Positions 60,043 to 64,000 of a stretch of DNA of 64,000 nucleotides are shown in pieces. Source of the stretch: Alteribacter keqinensis. GTDB lineage: Bacteria; Bacillota; Bacilli; Bacillales; Salisediminibacteriaceae. Every line of letters begins with the position of its first letter. Positions within the stretch are counted from its first letter, which is position 1. The notes below the pieces were generated by a model. The model saw only the letters and a program-made list of their open reading frames with translations, searched no databases and was not told the DNA's origin. The stretch is from contig NZ_RHIB01000001.1 of the NCBI RefSeq assembly GCF_003710255.1, positions 1,674,001 through 1,738,000 of the forward strand, in the 5' to 3' direction. The translations under genes were made by a program, and so were the position numbers.

Positions 60043-60873
60043 TCAGCCACTATTCCAGCCCGAACCTGCCAAAATGTCATCCGCTTCTTTTTTAAGGCAC
60101 CCCCGCTCACTGATCTCCGGGTTCTTTTCAAGAAAATCCTGAACGATATAAAAGCCTGTCACATACCCGATCATTCTCGGCATGTTGCGGCCGCCGTACA
60201 TCCAGTGTGCATGGTACCTGCGTCCTTTTATATCTTTTCGGTGAGAGAGAACCTGCTTCCACCAGTCTTCGCACTGTTCTCTTGAGAGCGTGCGGGTCCA
60301 GGGCGCTTGTTCGCTTTTTCCGAGGTGGTTTTTCACTGCGGCTTCAGCAAGACCTTCCATAAGCATGGACTCCATAAGCGTAACGGACTCTTCATTTTTC
60401 TTCTGGTAAAAAAGCCGGCATGCATGGTTGTACTCATGAGTGAGCAGGGCTTTCATGGCATTCAGGGATAAAGATTCGTCGATGAACAGGACGATAAAAT
60501 CGGCAAACGTGACGCCGTTTTTACCGGCCAGGCGGTCGCGCAGTTCCTCGTTCGTCGTATCAATGGGTAGAAGATAGATTGGCAGATCGGGACCGCTCCA
60601 CTTCTTTTTCAGCACGAAAAAATGTTTTTGAAGCTCTTTAATATGGCCTTTTTTTTGAAGCACTTCCCCAAACTTTGTCCAGTCTCCTGACGGTTTTCTC
60701 AGTCCCTGGGCAAGAAGGTAGTGATGCCACTCCGGGAGCGCTGCGTCCTTAAAATGGCGCAGCAGAGGCTCGCAAATGACTTCAGCCTGAAGGCGGAGGG
60801 CTTCTTCCCAATAAACGTCTCCCACTTTTTTATGAAACGACCGAAACGTCGTAAAATCGCATTTTAATCCCAA
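60043..60873 (-). CDS. YjaZ-like DUF2268 putative zinc protease
   Basis: 276 residues from TTG 60873. The metallopeptidase helix is LLTHEYNHACRLFY (HEYNH, about residues 166-170) with a downstream Glu in MEGLAEAAVKNH (about 190-201), as in DUF2268/YjaZ proteins. Predicted cytosolic. The ribosome site AGGGGGT is part of the 3' arm of the gntP terminator hairpin, so translation may be affected by that structure. Confidence 0.8.
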   Translation of the reverse strand: MGLKCDFTTFRSFHKKVGDVYWEEALRLQAEVICEPLLRHFKDAALPEWHHYLLAQGLRKPSGDWTKFGEVLQKKGHIKELQKHFFVLKKKWSGPDLPIYLLPIDTTNEELRDRLAGKNGVTFADFIVLFIDESLSLNAMKALLTHEYNHACRLFYQKKNEESVTLMESMLMEGLAEAAVKNHLGKSEQAPWTRTLSREQCEDWWKQVLSHRKDIKGRRYHAHWMYGGRNMPRMIGYVTGFYIVQDFLEKNPEISERGCLKKEADDILAGSGWNSG

Positions 60874-60915
60874 AAAAACACCCCCTGACTAATATGTATG
60901 CACACATTCAGGGGG
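60874..60915 (-). terminator. gntP terminator overlapping the yjaZ-like ribosome site
   Basis: On the minus strand CCCCCTGA (60915-60908) pairs with TCAGGGGG (60888-60881) and is followed by TGTTTTTTTG. The GGGGG arm is also the ribosome site of the next gene. Confidence 0.8.
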
Positions 60916-60941
60916 ACTTGTTACGATCCTTCAAAACGCTA

Positions 60942-62240
60942 TTAACCTTGGAAAAAGAGGAAACCGAATACACCGTAAATGAGTGTAGAAACAATGGCAA
61001 TGACAAGCCCGATCAGTGTTTCATGGGGAAGAATTTTAAACCGTTCTTTCATGGACATGTACACGCTCGCACGGGTGATGTGGAAATACGTTCCGTGTGG
61101 CATGTGGTCAAGCACCGTTGCCCCGGAGTTGACCATGGCTGCAGCAGCGAGGGCCGGGATACCCATTTCAAGCATGGACGGTGCAAAGACCTGGCCCGCC
61201 ACCGCCGTACCGGCAGCCGTTGAACCTGTCGCACCGGACATGGTGATCCCTGAAATCGGTGCGAGAAAATAGGCTGGCAGATGCATCGCTTCAATGGCAC
61301 TTAGGATTTGTACGATAATGGCAGAGTTTGCGATCACACCGGCGAGCGTCCCGGTACCAATGAGTAGAATCGCAACAGGTGCCATTTTTTCAAGTCCCGA
61401 TCTTACAAAGTGATTGAGTTCATTCCCTTTTCTCATGGCAAGAGCCCCGGCAATTCCCCCGATCGGCAGGGCAAATAACGGATCGATATGAATGCCTGCT
61501 ATGGGCTGCAATAATAAGAGAAAGATTGCCACACCAGGGCCAAAGAGAGCCGTGCCGAGTGTGGGCGTCTCCCCTTTCACCTCTGGGGAAAGCTCATGAT
61601 CCTGAACCTTTTCCCCTGTGTCCCTCAGCTTACGGGCAATCGCATAGGTGACAGCTACCCCTGCAAGGGCAGGAACAATCCCTGCGAACATGACACTGGT
61701 TAAAGGAACGTAAAAAGCCTCGGCAGCGGCAATGGAGTTTGGGTTCGGTGAAATAATATTGCCCGCTTTTCCTCCTCCGGATATGGCAATGAGAACGGCA
61801 ATTTTGGACATGTTTGTCCGCTTGGCGATGGAAAGGGCGATTGGCGCAACCGTGAGTATCGCGACCCCGATAAAGACCCCTACTCCCGTTAGGACCATGG
61901 TTGCACCGGCCACGGCAAGGAGGGCTTTCGCTTCACCGAGTCCGTTCAGGATCGATTCGGCAATTTTTTTTGCCGCACCGGACTCGATAAGCACCCCGGC
62001 CAGAACGCCTGCCGCAAGAACCCGGAGAACGACCCCGGTCATCCCTTCTGCACCGCCGACCATAATTTGAACGGTCTCCGTAAGGGCTGCTCCCCCGATA
62101 ATACCTCCTGTAAGAGCGCCTGCCATCATGGCATAAGCAGGAGCAACGCGGATCAGGATGAGTCCGATCGTTACGGCCAGTGCGAGTATCGTACCGAATG
62201 AGGTTAGTTGTATGTCCTGTATATCCATTCGCTGCTTCAC
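60942..62240 (-). CDS. GntP-family gluconate/organic acid permease
   Basis: 432 residues, about twelve helices. GntP signature segments GGGKAGNIISPNPNSIAAAE (about 155-174) and SGATVLDHMPHGTYFHIT near the C-terminus are clear. Proton symport of gluconate or a similar hydroxy acid. The start may be GTG 62240 or ATG 62228; neither has an ideal ribosome site. No gluconate kinase gene is adjacent, so the substrate may differ. Confidence 0.87.
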   Translation of the reverse strand: MKQRMDIQDIQLTSFGTILALAVTIGLILIRVAPAYAMMAGALTGGIIGGAALTETVQIMVGGAEGMTGVVLRVLAAGVLAGVLIESGAAKKIAESILNGLGEAKALLAVAGATMVLTGVGVFIGVAILTVAPIALSIAKRTNMSKIAVLIAISGGGKAGNIISPNPNSIAAAEAFYVPLTSVMFAGIVPALAGVAVTYAIARKLRDTGEKVQDHELSPEVKGETPTLGTALFGPGVAIFLLLLQPIAGIHIDPLFALPIGGIAGALAMRKGNELNHFVRSGLEKMAPVAILLIGTGTLAGVIANSAIIVQILSAIEAMHLPAYFLAPISGITMSGATGSTAAGTAVAGQVFAPSMLEMGIPALAAAAMVNSGATVLDHMPHGTYFHITRASVYMSMKERFKILPHETLIGLVIAIVSTLIYGVFGFLFFQG

Positions 62241-62359
62241 GACCTGTCTGAAAACGACTTTCTCCTATCATACTTCAATTCTCGTAATGAACTGAAGGGG
62301 AAAGTGCAAGATAAGTCTGAAAAAGGGAAAAAATAGTCGTAAATTTGGAAACCACATAC

Positions 62360-62396
62360 AAAAACTGCCCCAAAAGGTACTTATCCTTTGGGGCAG
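62360..62396 (-). terminator. liaR terminator
   Basis: On the minus strand CTGCCCCAAAGG pairs with CCTTTTGGGGCAG, followed by TTTTTG, just after the liaR stop. Confidence 0.9.
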
Positions 62397-62402
62397 TCTC
62401 TT

Positions 62403-63023
62403 TTAAACAAGCGAGTGTTTATTTGCATAGATGGCTGCCTGGGTTCTGTCATCCAGCTCCAGCTTGGTGAGGATATGACTCACGTGGGTCTTCACGGTTT
62501 TTATGCCGATATGAAGGCGTTCGCCGATTTCTTTGTTGGACAGACCCTGGCCTATAAGGGACAGGACTTCTTTTTCCCGGCGAGTGAGGTCATTATGTTT
62601 CGGCTTGTGGCGCATCTGGTGAAACATCTTCTGTGTGACCTGTCCTTCGAAGGTGGGCTCTCCTTTATATGCTTTTCGAATACAGTTGGCTATGTCAATT
62701 GCGCTGGACGTTTTCAGGATATAACTGAAGGCTCCTGCTTCCATAACGGGAAAGAGCATTTCGTCATCCAGGTAGCTTGTGAGAACGATGATTTTTGCCT
62801 GGTGCTCTTCCAGCGCTTTTGTGGCTTCCACTCCGTTCATTTCGTCCATTAATAAATCCATTAAAATGACATCGGGGTTCAGTTCTTTGGCTTTGGAAAT
62901 GGCTTCCCGTCCGTTTTTGCCTTCCCCGACCACATCGATATCAGGCTCTGTCTGCAGGTATGTACTCAGGCCCATCCGGACCATTTCGTGATCATCAACG
63001 ATCAGCACGCGGATCTTGCTCAT
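62403..63023 (-). CDS. liaR: response regulator LiaR-like
   Basis: 206 residues of the NarL/LuxR type. Receiver acidic pocket D10-D11, phosphoacceptor D56 in VILMDLLMDE, signalling T in IVLTSYLDDE, K in YILKTSS. LuxR HTH: DLTRREKEVLSLIGQGLSNK followed by EIGERLHIGIKTVKTHVSHI. Very close to LiaR in its receiver domain. The start lies in the liaS 3' end (29-bp overlap). Known LiaR controls the response to cell-envelope antibiotics. Confidence 0.88.
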   Translation of the reverse strand: MSKIRVLIVDDHEMVRMGLSTYLQTEPDIDVVGEGKNGREAISKAKELNPDVILMDLLMDEMNGVEATKALEEHQAKIIVLTSYLDDEMLFPVMEAGAFSYILKTSSAIDIANCIRKAYKGEPTFEGQVTQKMFHQMRHKPKHNDLTRREKEVLSLIGQGLSNKEIGERLHIGIKTVKTHVSHILTKLELDDRTQAAIYANKHSLV

Positions 63024-64000
63024 CGTGTTCTCCTCCTTTTTGGGTCCTTAACGGGACACGGATTTTAATGGTGGTGCCTTTTGCCGGATAAGAAAGCAAG
63101 GAAAAGTGACCGCCCAATTCTTCGATTCGCTCTTCCATTGTCGTAAGTCCGTAGGAGACGTTCGCATCTTCTTTTTTCATCTCCATGTCAAAGCCGCAAC
63201 CGTCGTCACTGAGGGTAATCAAAAGTCGTTGGTCTGCCTGTTCTGCCGTAAAGAGGATCCGGGAGGCCTTCGCGTGGCGAAGAGTGTTGGAAAGACCCTC
63301 CTGAACCACACGAAACAACTGATCTTCTATGCCGGGATCGAGTGCTTCGAGCTGATCGGTTTCCCAGACGAAGGCAACTGCTTCATTTTTGGCCGAAAGT
63401 TCTGTAAATAGTGCGTCCAGCGCTTCCTTCAGCCCTTTTCCTTCGAGGGTAATCGGGCGAAGGTGCATGATCAGGGCCCGAAGCTCCTGCTGGGATGCAT
63501 GGATCATCGTTTCCACCTGGGTGATCAGAGTTTTTGCCCGATCCGGATCGGTGTCGAGAATCCGGGGGATTGCGCCGAGGCTCATGGAGACGGCGAAGAG
63601 CTGCTGGCTCACGGCGTCGTGCAGGTCCCGGGCGAGCTTGCGCCGTTCCTCAAGGCCGGCTGCCCGTTCTTTTTCGTCGATGAGGGCGGCGTTTTCGTTT
63701 AGTACCCGGTGCATGGAGCGGATCTGCTTTTCGTAGCCGTCGGTCATGTCGTTGAGTTCCCCTGCCAGGCGCTTCATTTCATCCTCCCGGTCCATCTGAA
63801 TCCTGTTATCAAGAGAGCCCCGTTGAACCTGTTTGAGCTGGTAGATCAGATAGGTGATCGCTTTTTTCAGTTCGCTCGTATAGGAAAAAGAAAAAGCGAA
63901 GCTAGTAAGCAGGTAGATCGCCGAGACAATGACAAGGAGGGTCAGGGTCACTTCCACATCAGAAGCCACAGTGTATATCCTTGCGGCGAGTATCGTGCCG
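62995..64000 (-). CDS. liaS: sensor histidine kinase LiaS-like (partial)
   Basis: The frame is open to the window edge, so the N-terminus is missing. Visible parts are a membrane helix (TLLVIVSAIYLLTSFAF), a HAMP-like linker (DNRIQMDREDEMKRLAGELN), a HisKA_3 domain with the phosphoacceptor His in LARDLHDAVSQQLFAVSM, and a C-terminal HATPase (N box GLSNTLRHAKAS, DDGCGFDM, YGLTTMEERIEEL). LRPITLEGKGLKEALDALF is a close match to LiaS. liaF would be expected beyond the edge. Confidence 0.88.
   Translation of the reverse strand, partial: GTILAARIYTVASDVEVTLTLLVIVSAIYLLTSFAFSFSYTSELKKAITYLIYQLKQVQRGSLDNRIQMDREDEMKRLAGELNDMTDGYEKQIRSMHRVLNENAALIDEKERAAGLEERRKLARDLHDAVSQQLFAVSMSLGAIPRILDTDPDRAKTLITQVETMIHASQQELRALIMHLRPITLEGKGLKEALDALFTELSAKNEAVAFVWETDQLEALDPGIEDQLFRVVQEGLSNTLRHAKASRILFTAEQADQRLLITLSDDGCGFDMEMKKEDANVSYGLTTMEERIEELGGHFSLLSYPAKGTTIKIRVPLRTQKGGEHDEQDPRADR

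Overview
The window comes from a low-to-moderate GC Gram-positive rod of the Bacillaceae. The support is strong AGGAGG-type ribosome binding sites, frequent GTG and TTG starts, Firmicutes leader RNAs (SAM-I, T-box, c-di-AMP and Mn2+ riboswitches), yjbA beside trpS, an argC-argJ-argB-argD-carA operon, KtrAB, LiaRS, a PdaC-type deacetylase and a YjcZ-like small protein. The genus cannot be fixed from the sequence. No rRNA, tRNA, intact insertion sequence, prophage or CRISPR array was seen.

Layout. 1-5500: arginine biosynthesis operon on the minus strand, running off the left edge inside carA and interrupted by an intergenic repeat between argC and argJ. 5500-6800: AT-rich island with a frameshifted lipoprotein gene. 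6858-12600: DUF4015 glycoside hydrolase, UbiD decarboxylase, a Nudix gene coupled to a membrane protein, and small proteins. 12800-15650: metNPQ methionine importer under a SAM-I riboswitch. 15700-19450: Nudix, DJ-1, GNAT and HD-domain genes, with two repeat types between them. 19500-20800: Mn2+ riboswitch and terminator ahead of a CaCA-type cation exporter. 20860-25900: thioredoxin-like and His-rich proteins, a dicarboxylate/amino acid symporter, trpS behind a Trp T-box, and yjbA. 26365-31100: CYP152 peroxygenase, VOC protein, amino acid permease, LysE exporter. 31360-33600: ktrAB with a c-di-AMP riboswitch. 33700-36600: methyltransferases, a YjcZ-like peptide, and a nitroreductase with a Fur-like operator. 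36675-38976: ECF sigma factor, PadR-type regulator and HAAS-SEDS membrane protein, translationally coupled. 39077-43600: HAD phosphatase, methyltransferase, TetR-controlled ABC exporter. 43700-46000: GNAT, a decayed gene with three lesions, an ANT(4')-like enzyme. 46010-51400: WG-repeat protein, tandem AhpD-like protein, PdaC-like lipoprotein deacetylase, another lipoprotein. 51600-55706: zinc-starvation (Zur) cluster. 56160-60900: SDR, a secreted EndoU-like nuclease with a putative immunity gene, a second PadR-HAAS pair, YjaZ-like protease. 60940-64000: GntP transporter and liaRS, running off the right edge.

How the genes work together. The Zur cluster is the most coherent accessory system. 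Three Zur-like palindromes surround two COG0523 GTPases, a zinc-free S14, a SufU paralogue, a dCTP deaminase and an unknown 118-residue protein, which fits replacement of zinc-dependent steps. The sigma-PadR-HAAS/SEDS operon looks like a self-contained envelope regulator whose SEDS domain lacks standard catalytic residues. The EndoU-like gene and its downstream partner look like a compact secreted toxin-immunity pair.

The least explained structure is four intergenic arrays (near 10205, 17903, 24839 and 50821). Each has a different core sequence, yet all repeat at 21 nt, exactly in three and with one break in the fourth. Two palindromic repeat families and a REP-like element are also scattered between genes.
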